Assembly: GCA_024762925.1 (NCBI GenBank)
Contig: JANTGM010000018.1
Span: 1-64,000 of the forward strand
Direction: 5' to 3'
Origin: Kofleriaceae bacterium
GTDB taxonomy: Bacteria > Myxococcota_A > Polyangia > Haliangiales > Haliangiaceae
Length of the DNA: 64,000 bases
Below are positions 43,220 to 52,412 of this stretch, one piece after another. Within the stretch, counting starts at the first letter, position 1. Every line of letters begins with the position of its first letter. The position numbers and the translations under genes were made by a program. A model generated the notes under the pieces. That model was given only the letters and a program-made list of their open reading frames with translations. It was not told the origin of the DNA and did not search any database.

Positions 43220-44725
43220 CTACCTATCGAGTGCCGCACGCACCCGAGCTGCGAGTTGTTCTGGCGTGAACGGTTTGCGAAGAAGATCGACCTCGTCATC
43301 ACCAAGAGTGGTGAGTTCCTCTGCAGCGTACCCCGACATAAAGAGCACCTTTGGCTCGTGCCCTTCTGCATGTAGTTGCTCGATCATGGCGGCACCGCTC
43401 ATCTCTGGCATTCGTACATCAGTAACAATCAAGTCAAAAGCGCCGGGATCCTGGCCAACTGCCAGTGCAAGGCCCTCTCGCCCGTTGCGAGCGATCGTCA
43501 CTTGGTAGCCAAACTCCTTCAAGTTGCGTTCGACAAGTGAGAGTATCGTCGGTTCATCTTCCACAACCAGAATCCGTTCATCACCACCATAGGCAGTGCC
43601 TTGAGAGACAGGTTTGGTGGTGGTCTCGATCTTGTCTTCGCTCACAGGGACAAAGAGATTCACCGTAGTTCCCTCGTCTACTTTGGATGTAAGCGAAGAA
43701 TGCCCACCGCATTGCTTGATGATGCCGTAGACGGTGGAGAGCCCAAAGCCGGTTCCGCTCCCGAGAGGCTTGGATGTGTAGAATGGATCAAAAGCGCGAC
43801 GCTGACACTCCGCATCCATCCCAACACCGCTGTCTCGGACTCGTAGGCGAGCAAAGTCTCCCATCGGCAATTCGCCAGGGGCCACCCGATCGCGGGTCAG
43901 CGAAATCTCCAGAGTGCCGCCCTCAGGCATGGCGTCACGCGCATTGCTCGCCAAGTTAAGAAGCACTTGGTCAAATTGGCTGGGATTGATTCGCACATAG
44001 ACTTCCTGTGCCCAAGCCACTTCGAGACGAATGTCTTCACCAATGATTCGTCGAAGCAGCGGCGCTATCGCATCGAGCGAACGGCCGAGTCCAATGACCT
44101 CACTTGCTGGAGGCTGCGTGCGGCTAAATGCCATGAGCTGCTCAACGAGAGCGGCCGCTCTCTCGCTTGCCTCACGAATCTCGCCGATAGACTGCAGAGT
44201 CACCGGGCCATCGTTGACTCGCTCAAGAAGCGAACAATTCCCAAAGATGGCGACAAGGAGATTGTTGAAGTCGTGAGCAATGCCTCCGGCCAGCTTGCCA
44301 ATGGCTTGCATCTTTTGCGACTGCCGCAGTTCCTCCTCAAGAGACCAGCGCTCGCTCAGGTCACGCCACACGACGTGGATGATGGAGGTGTCACCTTCAT
44401 CGATGACGGTGAGCAGGACCTCCGCGGGAAACACCTCACCATCGAGCCGCTTGTGCTGCCATTCGAAGCGATGACTCCCCTTGGCTTTTGCCAACGCCAT
44501 CATCTCGTTTGCCTTCTCGAAGGAGTCCCGCCCATCAGCCTGTTTTTGGGGCGATAGCTCCGAGGGATGTGTCTGCAATACCTCCTCGCGACTTGAACAC
44601 CGCAACATCGCGACGGCTGCAGCGTTGCATTCTACAAATGTCTCCCCTTCGATGATCAGACTGGCATCCGCAGAACGCTCGAAAAGCTGTTGGTACCGGT
44701 CCCTCTCCGAATCCCTATCCCGCAT
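43220..44725 (-). CDS. Hybrid sensor histidine kinase/response regulator
   Basis: 501 residues. A PAS domain at about 10-125 is followed by HisKA with His151 (GGIAHDFNNLL), a HATPase at about 255-360 with N box NLASNARDA, G1 DSGVGMD and G2 GSGTGFGLS, and a C-terminal receiver at about 383-500 with Asp436 (VTDVRMP) and Lys484 as switch residues. No transmembrane segment, so a soluble cytoplasmic sensor. The frame is open 88 codons upstream, but that part looks non-coding; the Met at 44725 precedes the PAS domain directly. No paired regulator gene nearby. Confidence 0.92.
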   Translation of the reverse strand: MRDRDSERDRYQQLFERSADASLIIEGETFVECNAAAVAMLRCSSREEVLQTHPSELSPQKQADGRDSFEKANEMMALAKAKGSHRFEWQHKRLDGEVFPAEVLLTVIDEGDTSIIHVVWRDLSERWSLEEELRQSQKMQAIGKLAGGIAHDFNNLLVAIFGNCSLLERVNDGPVTLQSIGEIREASERAAALVEQLMAFSRTQPPASEVIGLGRSLDAIAPLLRRIIGEDIRLEVAWAQEVYVRINPSQFDQVLLNLASNARDAMPEGGTLEISLTRDRVAPGELPMGDFARLRVRDSGVGMDAECQRRAFDPFYTSKPLGSGTGFGLSTVYGIIKQCGGHSSLTSKVDEGTTVNLFVPVSEDKIETTTKPVSQGTAYGGDERILVVEDEPTILSLVERNLKEFGYQVTIARNGREGLALAVGQDPGAFDLIVTDVRMPEMSGAAMIEQLHAEGHEPKVLFMSGYAAEELTTLGDDEVDLLRKPFTPEQLAARVRAALDR

Positions 44726-45085
44726 CGTGCGTTCAAATATACCCCAACCCTCGAAGAAACGGATGAAGGCTAGTGCGTGATTCAAAGAGAGATAAACTCT
44801 TATGAGAACGATGTAGGTACATACGTCACCCAGTGTTGCCGCACCATTTCGAGAGTTTTGCTCGACCGCTCGTGGAGGAAGCGGCCAATCGCGCCTTTCC
44901 GCACATCCAAGTTCTGCACCACGCCTTTGTGCACCTCCAAGTTTCTGCGCAAAAAATCCTGCGAATTCTTTGAATACCAGCGCTCGCAAGCAGTTTCAGA
45001 GGGATGTCGGTCACGACACTGTCGGTGTGGTAACTTTTTTCACGGTTGTGCTTCGAGAAGTGACCTGGCGTGCTAGTTTGGGTCA
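44726..45085. other. Intergenic region between histidine kinase and Gly-rich lipoprotein
   Basis: 360 bases separating divergent genes. Apart from the repeat-end relic at 44770-44784 nothing clear is seen. A T-run (TTTTTT) lies about 50 bases upstream of the lipoprotein ATG. Promoters for both genes are presumably here but no strong match could be named. Confidence 0.4.
44770..44784 (+). repeat. Possible relic end of the CTAG-bounded repeat
   Basis: CTAGTGCGTGATTCA matches the left end of the dispersed repeat (CTAGTGCGCGATTCA) in 14 of 15 bases, beginning exactly with CTAG. The similarity stops after these bases, so this is at most a single decayed terminus. Confidence 0.4.
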
Positions 45086-47350
45086 ATGCGCGCAACGCAC
45101 CCTTTTTCGCACCTATTGACGGTTGTCGCACTGTTCGTTGCGGCGAGCTGCGCTTCTGGAAGCCCAGCAGGAACTTGTGAGCCTGGCGATTCAAACTGCG
45201 AAGCCGATGGCTCGGTCTCTCCCTTTGCAGACGCGGGCGCTACGAACAATGCTGATGCGGGCCCAATGCGAGGATTCGGCGAGCCATGCTCGGATCGAAG
45301 CGAGTGTGCCTCCAACTTCTGCATCCTAGTTGGCATCGGCGGTGTCTGCTCCGACTATTGCATGGATGGCATGTGCCCCGAAGGCTATGGCTGTTTTGGC
45401 GTCATTGATGTCATCGAACCAGGCGAAGTTGACAATGTTTGTGTCCCGACAAGCACGCAAATCTGCAGCCCTTGTGAGATGGATTCGGAGTGCGCAATTG
45501 TTGGCAGCGACCTCTGTCTAACGAACCAAGACGACCGTTCCTTCTGCGCCCGTGACTGCTCGACGATCAGCTGCCCAGATGGATTCACCTGCAGTGACGT
45601 CGAGGTTGAAGGCACGATGTATCAACAGTGCCTGCCAACAAGTGGAGCATGCGATTGTACGGATGCTGAGGTGGGTGCGGTAGAAGACTGCACCATCACA
45701 ACCGACTTTGGGGACTGCACAGGAACTCGAACCTGCGGAGGTGCAACGGGTTGGGAGACCTGCAATGCTCCGTCACAGACCGATGCCCCAGACGGCGCCT
45801 TTGTCGACGACAACTGCGACGGTATCGATGGCGATCTCAATGGTGCGATCTTTGTGGCCACCAACGGAGGAACCGATGCCTCGACGTGTGGTCTCACCTA
45901 CACTGATCCGTGCGCGACCATAAGCTTTGGTATCGTTCGCGCCCTGCAAGCTGCTCGAGGCGAACTCTACGTCCAGGCTGGCGACTACAATGAGGTAGTC
46001 GTTTTGGTGAATGGCATCGACATCTTTGGTGGCTTTGATGCGAACTGGCAGCGCGATGTGCACACCGACTCCGAGCATCGAGTCACGATCACAGGAGCAC
46101 AAGACTCCGGTACCGGGGGCGATGATGAGTTCCTAACGATCCGCGCACACAATCTCGTGGTCTCCACCACTGTTGCAGACGTTGTGATTGTCGGCCCGGA
46201 AGCCTCGGGCGCAACGCTCTTTGGTGCACGCTCGTCGTACGCCGTTCACATTGACGACGCCATCGTCGACCTCCAGCGAGTGAGCATCGTGGGCGGCAAT
46301 GGCGAGGACGCTACAAGTGGAGCTGTTGGCTTGCCGACCTCCAGTGCTGGAGCAACCTCAGCAATGCGTGGTGGAACCGGCGGCAACGCAAACGAATTCA
46401 GCACCTCGTGCAACGACAGCAGTCACGGAAATGGCGGAAGCGCGGGAACCAACTCCTGCAGTGGAACTCGCAATCCGAACGCCGGGCGAGGTGGCAACGG
46501 TGGCGAGATGGATACTGATTGTGACTGCGTCTTTGGAGTATGTACATGCGGCCCTTGCGCGGCAACTTCTGGTGATAGTGGCGCAAATGCAGCGCATACA
46601 TTTGGCACCTTGGGTCTTGGTGGCAGTGGCGGAAGCGGCGGCGGTAGCTGTGGTGTCCCCACGCCTCCAGGTCGTGATGGGCGAATTCAAAATGGCAGCG
46701 CAGGTAATGGCGCTACAGGCAACGGATTTCTAAGCGGCAACTATTGGTTCGCTCGCTCGGGTACCTCTGGTGGCGTTGGACAAAACGGTGGCGGTGGCGG
46801 CGGGGGCGGCGGAAGCGGCGGCTGTGATGATGGAATCGACTCCTACGGCGCTGGGGGCGGCGGTGGTGGTGCAGGCGGATGCGCTGCAACCTCGGCAGGC
46901 GGGGGCGGTCAAGGGGGCGGTGGCAGCTTTGGTGTCTTCGTCGCAAGTGGCAGTCTCACAGCAAGCGACTGCACAATCGCTCGAGGCACTGGCGGAGCCG
47001 GTGGAAATGGCGGAAACGGCGGACACGGCCAAGTTGGCGGTGCCGGTCGCAATGGCGGCCTTGCCAACGGCGATTCAAAAGCCGGCTCACCGGGCGGCGA
47101 TGGTGGCCATGGCGGTCATGGCGGTGGCGGCGGCGGTGGCGGTGGTGGCATCTCCGCCGGCATCTACAGCATCCAATCTACGGTCGTGCAAGACTGTGTG
47201 GTCACTGGAGGCGCAGGTGGCACCGGTGGTTCGGGAGGCGTTAGCGCACCCGTGGCACCAGTGTCGATTCGCGATGGCAACGATGGCTCACCAGGCGTAG
47301 ACGGCGAACTTGAGAGCGTGGCAGTCTGCTCCGCTGCCAGCGGTTGTTAG
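45086..47350 (+). CDS. Gly-rich (PGRS-like) surface lipoprotein
   Basis: 754 residues. Signal peptide MRATHPFSHLLTVVALFVAASC with lipobox. The N-terminal third (about 35-240) is Cys-rich with repeated disulfide modules (CSDRSECASNFC, CEMDSECAIVGSDLC). A middle part at about 250-400 has right-handed beta-helix character (ATISFGIVRALQAARGELYV). The C-terminal half is dominated by Gly-Gly-X repeats (GGNGGNGGHGQVGGAGRNGG and runs of eight or more Gly), similar in style to mycobacterial PE_PGRS or collagen-like proteins, interrupted by short beta-helix rungs such as GVFVASGSLTASDCTIARG. Probably exposed on the cell surface. TAG stop seven bases before the convergent aminotransferase gene. Confidence 0.85.
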   Translation: MRATHPFSHLLTVVALFVAASCASGSPAGTCEPGDSNCEADGSVSPFADAGATNNADAGPMRGFGEPCSDRSECASNFCILVGIGGVCSDYCMDGMCPEGYGCFGVIDVIEPGEVDNVCVPTSTQICSPCEMDSECAIVGSDLCLTNQDDRSFCARDCSTISCPDGFTCSDVEVEGTMYQQCLPTSGACDCTDAEVGAVEDCTITTDFGDCTGTRTCGGATGWETCNAPSQTDAPDGAFVDDNCDGIDGDLNGAIFVATNGGTDASTCGLTYTDPCATISFGIVRALQAARGELYVQAGDYNEVVVLVNGIDIFGGFDANWQRDVHTDSEHRVTITGAQDSGTGGDDEFLTIRAHNLVVSTTVADVVIVGPEASGATLFGARSSYAVHIDDAIVDLQRVSIVGGNGEDATSGAVGLPTSSAGATSAMRGGTGGNANEFSTSCNDSSHGNGGSAGTNSCSGTRNPNAGRGGNGGEMDTDCDCVFGVCTCGPCAATSGDSGANAAHTFGTLGLGGSGGSGGGSCGVPTPPGRDGRIQNGSAGNGATGNGFLSGNYWFARSGTSGGVGQNGGGGGGGGGSGGCDDGIDSYGAGGGGGGAGGCAATSAGGGGQGGGGSFGVFVASGSLTASDCTIARGTGGAGGNGGNGGHGQVGGAGRNGGLANGDSKAGSPGGDGGHGGHGGGGGGGGGGISAGIYSIQSTVVQDCVVTGGAGGTGGSGGVSAPVAPVSIRDGNDGSPGVDGELESVAVCSAASGC

Positions 47351-47357
47351 GCGCGAC

Positions 47358-49061
47358 CTAAGACGTTTCCTTAGCTTGCACCTGCCCCTCATTGGGAAGC
47401 GGAAACCAGCGCAGCGATTCAAAATGAACTCCCACGTCGAGCGCCTCGCAGCACCCCGTCATTGCCGTCGGTAGTTTTGCGGCGAGCTCGCGAGCCTGAT
47501 CGAGATACCCTGCAAGCGCCGACTCATCGTTCTTCCTGTGACTATGGGGAAAGGCAACTCCATCCGCACGAAACTCCACATCGCGGAGTCGCATATTCGC
47601 TCGATGCTCCCAATCCTTGTGGCGCCAAAGTCCCGTATCTGGTGAGAAGCGATACAGCGCCAAGAATCTCCAACCTTCACGCGCAACAAAATCGACTGCA
47701 TCAAGAATGAACGAAAAGGTCTTCTCGGAAATGAAGTAGTTGAAGTTGATGCGAGTCCAGCCTGGTTTGATCCCCTCACAGCCGCGAAGAATCTCGGTTT
47801 GGTACTCCTTGGACTGCACGATGTCGATGCCTAGCAGGCGATGTCCATAGGGGCCAGCACACGAGCATCCACCGCGCGCTTGAATCCCAAAGAGGTCGTT
47901 AAGGAGGCTGACGACGAAGTTGTGATGCAAGTATTTCTCGCCGTGACGAGCCATGAACGAGACAATGGAGAGCCGCTCAGCGTTGGCATTGCCAAGGATT
48001 TGGATGTTGGGATTCTTGTTCCATCGCTCGATTGCCCGCCCCAAGAATGCTTGCTCACGCTCGTGAATGAGTGAAGCACCAACGGTGTCCTTCAGACGAA
48101 ACACCAAGCCAGCTCGAATTGCGCCAACGATGTCCGGTGTGCCTCCTTCTTCGCGGTGAGCTGGGTCTTCGAGGTAGCGGTGTTCGTCTGGGCCAACATA
48201 GGCGACAGTGCCACCACCGGGCACCGAGGGCACGCGGTTGGTGAGTAGCTTCTTCTTGACAACGAGAACCCCAGGCGTGCCGGGTCCACCGATGAACTTG
48301 TGTGGAGAGATGAAGATGGCATCTTTGTGATCGTCGACCCCAGCAGCAGTGCGCTGCATTTCAATTTGCACGTACGGAGCAGCTGCGGCGAAGTCCCAAA
48401 ACGCCAAGGCGCCATGCTCATGCAGCATTCTCGATATCCGCCGGGTATCCGAGACGATGCCCGTGACATTGGAAGCCGCAGAGAAGCTCCCGATCTTTAG
48501 CGGCCTATCAGAATATGTCTCAAGAGCTTCTTCGAGAAGGGCAAGATTCGGGTGGCCATTCTCATCCAAGTCGATGACTACGACATCGGCAATTGACTCT
48601 CTCCATGTGAGCTCGTTGGAGTGATGCTCGTAGGGCCCAACGAAAACAACGGGACGCTCCTCTGGGGCGATTTGCTTGGTGAAGCCGTATTGGTCATCTA
48701 GGTTTGCGGGAATTCGGATATTCAGAATATTTACGAGTTTGTTGATGGCGCCAGTAGCACCCGACCCGCAGAAGATGACAACATCATCGTCGTTCCCACC
48801 GACCGATTCCAGAATCTGTGCGCGCGCATCTTCACGAAAACGTGTGGTTTGCATGCCCGTGCTGGAGCTCTCAGTGTGTGTATTGGCGTAGTAGGGAAGG
48901 ACATGCTCGGTAATGAACTCCTCAATAAAGCTCAGTGAGCGTCCCGAAGCGGTGTAGTCCGCGTAGGTCACCAAACGAAAGCCAAAGGGCCCGTTGGTCT
49001 CATGATGCTTGCCAATCACGGATTCGCGAATCTTGTTGATCAGACCACTTGCATCGCTCAT
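47358..49061 (-). CDS. Class V aminotransferase (cysteine-desulfurase-like)
   Basis: 567 residues, longer than ordinary NifS/SufS enzymes (about 400). PLP-binding elements are clear: Lys255 in FISPHKFIGGPGT, Asp223 in FWDFAAAAPY, and the phosphate-binding SGATGAINKLV near residue 100. ARGGCSCAGPYGHRLLGID near residue 395 holds the place of the catalytic Cys in desulfurases. The last 130 residues are an extra domain (WRFLALYRFSPDTGLWRH). This long class is known from several phyla, with the exact reaction undefined. ATG start at 49061. Single gene, probably with its own promoter. Confidence 0.88.
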   Translation of the reverse strand: MSDASGLINKIRESVIGKHHETNGPFGFRLVTYADYTASGRSLSFIEEFITEHVLPYYANTHTESSSTGMQTTRFREDARAQILESVGGNDDDVVIFCGSGATGAINKLVNILNIRIPANLDDQYGFTKQIAPEERPVVFVGPYEHHSNELTWRESIADVVVIDLDENGHPNLALLEEALETYSDRPLKIGSFSAASNVTGIVSDTRRISRMLHEHGALAFWDFAAAAPYVQIEMQRTAAGVDDHKDAIFISPHKFIGGPGTPGVLVVKKKLLTNRVPSVPGGGTVAYVGPDEHRYLEDPAHREEGGTPDIVGAIRAGLVFRLKDTVGASLIHEREQAFLGRAIERWNKNPNIQILGNANAERLSIVSFMARHGEKYLHHNFVVSLLNDLFGIQARGGCSCAGPYGHRLLGIDIVQSKEYQTEILRGCEGIKPGWTRINFNYFISEKTFSFILDAVDFVAREGWRFLALYRFSPDTGLWRHKDWEHRANMRLRDVEFRADGVAFPHSHRKNDESALAGYLDQARELAAKLPTAMTGCCEALDVGVHFESLRWFPLPNEGQVQAKETS

Positions 49062-49253
49062 GAGATTAACTTTCGCTCTTCCGGGAGCTTGTGTCGAGAG
49101 TTCGTGACTCGCGCTTCAAGAGAACTCCTACATGTACCAACTTCACATGAAGACTTCACAAGCCGTGCTAAAATACCACTTTCCCATCGGAATACATTGG
49201 AAACCTGGCGTAAGGAATAGACCCAAAGCCGCCTTCGTTCGTTACACTGCCCT

Positions 49254-50180
49254 ATGCCTTCCCGCGCGCCTCTCATCCTCTCCCTGCTCGGCCTTGCAAT
49301 GACCACCTATGCAGGTTGGCTCGGATACACCGATATGTCGTGTTTTGAGCGTGCTGCTACCCTCGTGGTTGGCAGCTTGTCTTTGCTGAGCATTGCCGCT
49401 GTTGCAGGCCAGAGACTGAGGCTGCAGCGCGGCATCTCAATGACGCTTTTCGCGATGATGATGGTCATGCTCGCCAGCAAGTATCTCGGGCACCAGCTAC
49501 TTGCCATCGACCTCATGCATGATGAGCGCTACGCAACATTCCTTCTGGTGCTTTTAGGCGTGAATGTTGTCGGCATCATGCGTGGCTCCTTTCTCGCGCG
49601 TTGGCTATCCCTCGCCTTGGCGGGCGGTGGCGTTCTAAGCGCGGGGCTCAATCTCGCCCCCTTCGCGACACAGCCAAGCCAATACACCTGGACGCTTGCC
49701 ATTGGCATCGCCGGCTCACTTCTCATCTTGGCCAATCTCCTCGGAAGCAAACAGCGTGAGCACTTTGAGCGGGATGCAAGTCCACTTTGGTCGTCGCAAG
49801 ATCCGCTTCTCAAAGCGATTCGTTGGACCATGATTTCTTTCATGGCAGCGGTCCCCATGCTTCTGGTCTACACCTGGATGCAGCCCATTGTTCCTGCAAC
49901 GGCCCAAACCGCTCTGCCACTCGCGATCTTTCTCAGCCTCTCCATCCTGGCTTCTGCAAAGCGATGGGTCATTGGTGCAGTTGGGCTTGTGCTCGGAGGC
50001 ATTGCGCTCATCACCCAGGCCGCGTTCACCTATGTCTTGGCGGCGCAAATGCCGCACCCGGTGTTTGCCAATGTCGCCCTCTACTACGCGGTGTTCTGGG
50101 TGCCAGCAGGGCTGATGGCACTTCTTTGTGGTGCGCGCATGGTGGCCCCCGTTCTGCGATTGCTCAGCGACCGAAACTAA
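49254..50180 (+). CDS. Multi-pass membrane protein, unknown
   Basis: 308 residues with about nine hydrophobic helices (for example LILSLLGLAMTTYAGWLGY, TLFAMMMVMLASKYLGH, LALAGGGVLSAGLNLAPF, GAVGLVLGGIALITQAAF). No catalytic motif was recognised. It lacks a cleavable signal. The TAA stop lies inside the convergent lipoprotein gene; the two overlap by 17 bases. ATG start at 49254. Confidence 0.75.
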   Translation: MPSRAPLILSLLGLAMTTYAGWLGYTDMSCFERAATLVVGSLSLLSIAAVAGQRLRLQRGISMTLFAMMMVMLASKYLGHQLLAIDLMHDERYATFLLVLLGVNVVGIMRGSFLARWLSLALAGGGVLSAGLNLAPFATQPSQYTWTLAIGIAGSLLILANLLGSKQREHFERDASPLWSSQDPLLKAIRWTMISFMAAVPMLLVYTWMQPIVPATAQTALPLAIFLSLSILASAKRWVIGAVGLVLGGIALITQAAFTYVLAAQMPHPVFANVALYYAVFWVPAGLMALLCGARMVAPVLRLLSDRN

Positions 50181-51063
50181 AGCCGACAGGCACAGCGTCC
50201 GCGGGCTCGATGCCAAGCGCATAGACGGTAGCGCCTGTGCCCACAGCGGCAACCCCTCCAATGGCCGCCCAGACCCACCACTTTCGGTACCAGGGGGATG
50301 GTTCTTGGTAGCCTAGGGGAAGCTCTCTTGGGTGCTCTGCATCAAACCAAAGGAGAACCTCATTGCCCTCTCGGTCGTAGGCACTTCCATAGAGTTGCAG
50401 CACCGCTTCGCGCTTGGTCTTTACTGCCGGCAGGACAACACGTTTGACCTCGCCAGCTCCCGGCAAGGCAACCTGCAAACGCCGATAAGGCGCAGATGGT
50501 TCAGCACGGACGTAGAGAGCCAATGAGTGCAACATCGACAGTGGATCAGCCACCACTTCCACGCTGAGCGGAATGCGATCGTTTTCCTGTAGCCCCTGCG
50601 GCCAACTCACCTGCAGGTTGGTCTTTGGCAAAGCCTTGCTGCGGTTGCGAGCTCGCTCGTACAAGAAGGTTGCCTGGGGGGAAAGTGTGTAACTAAGAAG
50701 ATGTCCGGGTTCGAGAGCCAGAAGCCTCTTAAATGCCTCCAATGCCCTCTCTTCCTCTTTGAGGTATGAGTACGCGATTCCCAGCTGCTCATGCAAAGTG
50801 ATGAGCAGCTGGTGCCCGTATGGACCATTGGCAAGACGAGTCTTTAGCAGCGCCAAAGCGGGCTCAACTTCGAATGCAGCAAGTGCTTGCTTGGCCTCCT
50901 CTAGTGCCGCTTCTGCCGCAGCCTCCTGCATGCATTTCTTGCCATTCCAACGTGTGGACTCTGCGCAAACGCTCTGGAGCGACCCCACAGGAACACTGGC
51001 CTCACGTGTGGACCCGCCACACGCGGCCAAGGCCATTGCCAAGGTAGACACCAACCACTTCAC
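50164..51063 (-). CDS. TPR lipoprotein with C-terminal membrane anchor
   Basis: 299 residues from a GTG at 51063: MKWLVSTLAMALAACGGS has a clean lipobox, while the longer frame to 51249 has none. A helical TPR part (ALEEAKQALAAFEVEPALAL, LGIAYSYLKEEERALEAFK) is followed by beta-rich sequence. The C-terminus has PWYRKWWVWAAIGGVAAVGTGATVYAL, the same W-Y-x-x-W-W plus Gly/Ala helix arrangement as the protein at 16973-18121, then a short tail ending in FSFGR. Having both a lipid anchor and a C-terminal helix suggests it may bridge or be anchored twice. Confidence 0.78.
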   Translation of the reverse strand: MKWLVSTLAMALAACGGSTREASVPVGSLQSVCAESTRWNGKKCMQEAAAEAALEEAKQALAAFEVEPALALLKTRLANGPYGHQLLITLHEQLGIAYSYLKEEERALEAFKRLLALEPGHLLSYTLSPQATFLYERARNRSKALPKTNLQVSWPQGLQENDRIPLSVEVVADPLSMLHSLALYVRAEPSAPYRRLQVALPGAGEVKRVVLPAVKTKREAVLQLYGSAYDREGNEVLLWFDAEHPRELPLGYQEPSPWYRKWWVWAAIGGVAAVGTGATVYALGIEPADAVPVGFSFGR

Positions 51064-51127
51064 ACCACGAGTATATCGCAGGGCGCAAAAGCGGCCGATG
51101 GCACTGGGCTGAGTTCGCGGGGTTTCC

Positions 51128-52180
51128 CTAGATGCTTGGAAGGTCGCCACCAGACTCCGTTGAGACGTTGCAGCGACGCTCTGCCCAACGCCCAAGGAAG
51201 TGACCACCAACTTCGGGGCCGGCAATCGTCTCGCGATACCTGCCGCCAAGCGCTCCCACCTCGCCTGCTCGAGTCATCCAGAGACCACCAAAGTGGCCAG
51301 CCTGGTAACGTCCAGCGAAGATGCCGCGAAACTCGCCGTCCTGGTTGATGTACTTGCCAAAGAAGACGCGATTGCCATTTGCGCGTTGTCCATACACGCC
51401 CCGCAGATGACCGCTAAGCTCTCCATCCGCGTCGCGAACCTGTCCTAGAAGTCGGCCTCGGTCGCGAGCAACACGATGCCATCGTCCACCAAGTGTGCCT
51501 GAGGCGCAGTCTTCTTCCGAGCGCGCAATTGCCACAGCAACGATGCGATTTCCCGCGTTGTCAACGTCGAAGGTTTGTGGCGCCGCGACGAGGTCTCCGA
51601 GTTCTACTGAGTAAACCGAACCCTCGGTGGTGCTGTAGTCCAAGACCAGCGGGTCTACCGCATTTGGAGTTGGATCGACAATCGTGAGTCGAAGCCCGTC
51701 GCTTGCTGGACGTGTTGTGGATCGGAATGTGAGAGCACGAGGGGATTCACGCACCTCCAAACCGTCGCCTGTTGCTTCTTCAAACGCCACCGCACGCCGA
51801 ACTAAGATCGCTCCGCGATTTACGCTGAGCGTACCCGACCAATCGACAACCTCATCGGCCTGTGGGTCAAAGGGAATCTGTCCCCATCGCAACACCGTGT
51901 GCACAACAGAGGCTCCGGCTTGCTGCTGCATTGCAATGACCTCAGCTTGCTGCTCCATGCTGTCATCAAAGACAACTTCCGCATCAAGGTTGGCATTCTG
52001 ATAGAGATCAGCCTCGCCAAACATCGGCGCTTCATCTTCCATATCGAGCCCACCATTTTCTTGGGCAATCGCTGTGGTGATTTCATCGGCATCATCAAAG
52101 TGGTCTTGTGCACAACCGGCCAGCGGCGCAGCGAGCAGGAGGGCGGAAAGCAGGGTGAGTGGTCTGTAGGTTGGTTTCAT
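51128..52180 (-). CDS. Lipoprotein with G-x-F-x-G-type repeats
   Basis: 350 residues. Signal peptide MKPTYRPLTLLSALLLAAPLAGC with lipobox, then an Asp/Glu-rich segment. Residues about 95-220 are beta-rich. The C-terminal third has short repeats of the kind GELSGHLRGVYG, GEFRGIFAGRYQ, GHFGGLWMTRAGEV, GHFLGRW, which may form a beta-repeat surface. GGAG ribosome site before the ATG at 52180, and a strong -24/-12 promoter candidate at 52223-52238. It is divergent from the Ser/Thr kinase at 52413. Confidence 0.8.
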   Translation of the reverse strand: MKPTYRPLTLLSALLLAAPLAGCAQDHFDDADEITTAIAQENGGLDMEDEAPMFGEADLYQNANLDAEVVFDDSMEQQAEVIAMQQQAGASVVHTVLRWGQIPFDPQADEVVDWSGTLSVNRGAILVRRAVAFEEATGDGLEVRESPRALTFRSTTRPASDGLRLTIVDPTPNAVDPLVLDYSTTEGSVYSVELGDLVAAPQTFDVDNAGNRIVAVAIARSEEDCASGTLGGRWHRVARDRGRLLGQVRDADGELSGHLRGVYGQRANGNRVFFGKYINQDGEFRGIFAGRYQAGHFGGLWMTRAGEVGALGGRYRETIAGPEVGGHFLGRWAERRCNVSTESGGDLPSI

Positions 52181-52222
52181 AGTTAAATCTCCGGGTTAGG
52201 GGTTAAGGCTTCCCCCAGCCAG

Positions 52223-52238
52223 AGCAAAGTGTTGGCCA
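52223..52238 (-). promoter_or_regulatory. Candidate sigma-54 (-24/-12) promoter for the lipoprotein gene
   Basis: On the minus strand: TGGCCAACACTTTGCT. GG and GC are exactly ten bases apart; the -12 box TTGCT is a perfect TTGCW and the -24 box TGGCCA matches four of six positions. The -12 element lies about 44 bases before the ATG at 52180. This supports control by a sigma-54 activator such as the FHA protein encoded 6 kb away, though that link is inferred. Confidence 0.55.
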
Positions 52239-52412
52239 ACTTGGCGACCACAACTTCCCTTGTAATTCAGAAGTATTAGAGAGCCACTTTGCAGGACCGG
52301 TACCTCGAAGGATCAGCAAATCCCCTTGGCGAGCTTCTACTGATCCCTCGAGGAACCAGCTGCCCACTGAGCCAGTTGCACCAATGCAAGCCGAAAAGGG
52401 ACAATCAGATCT

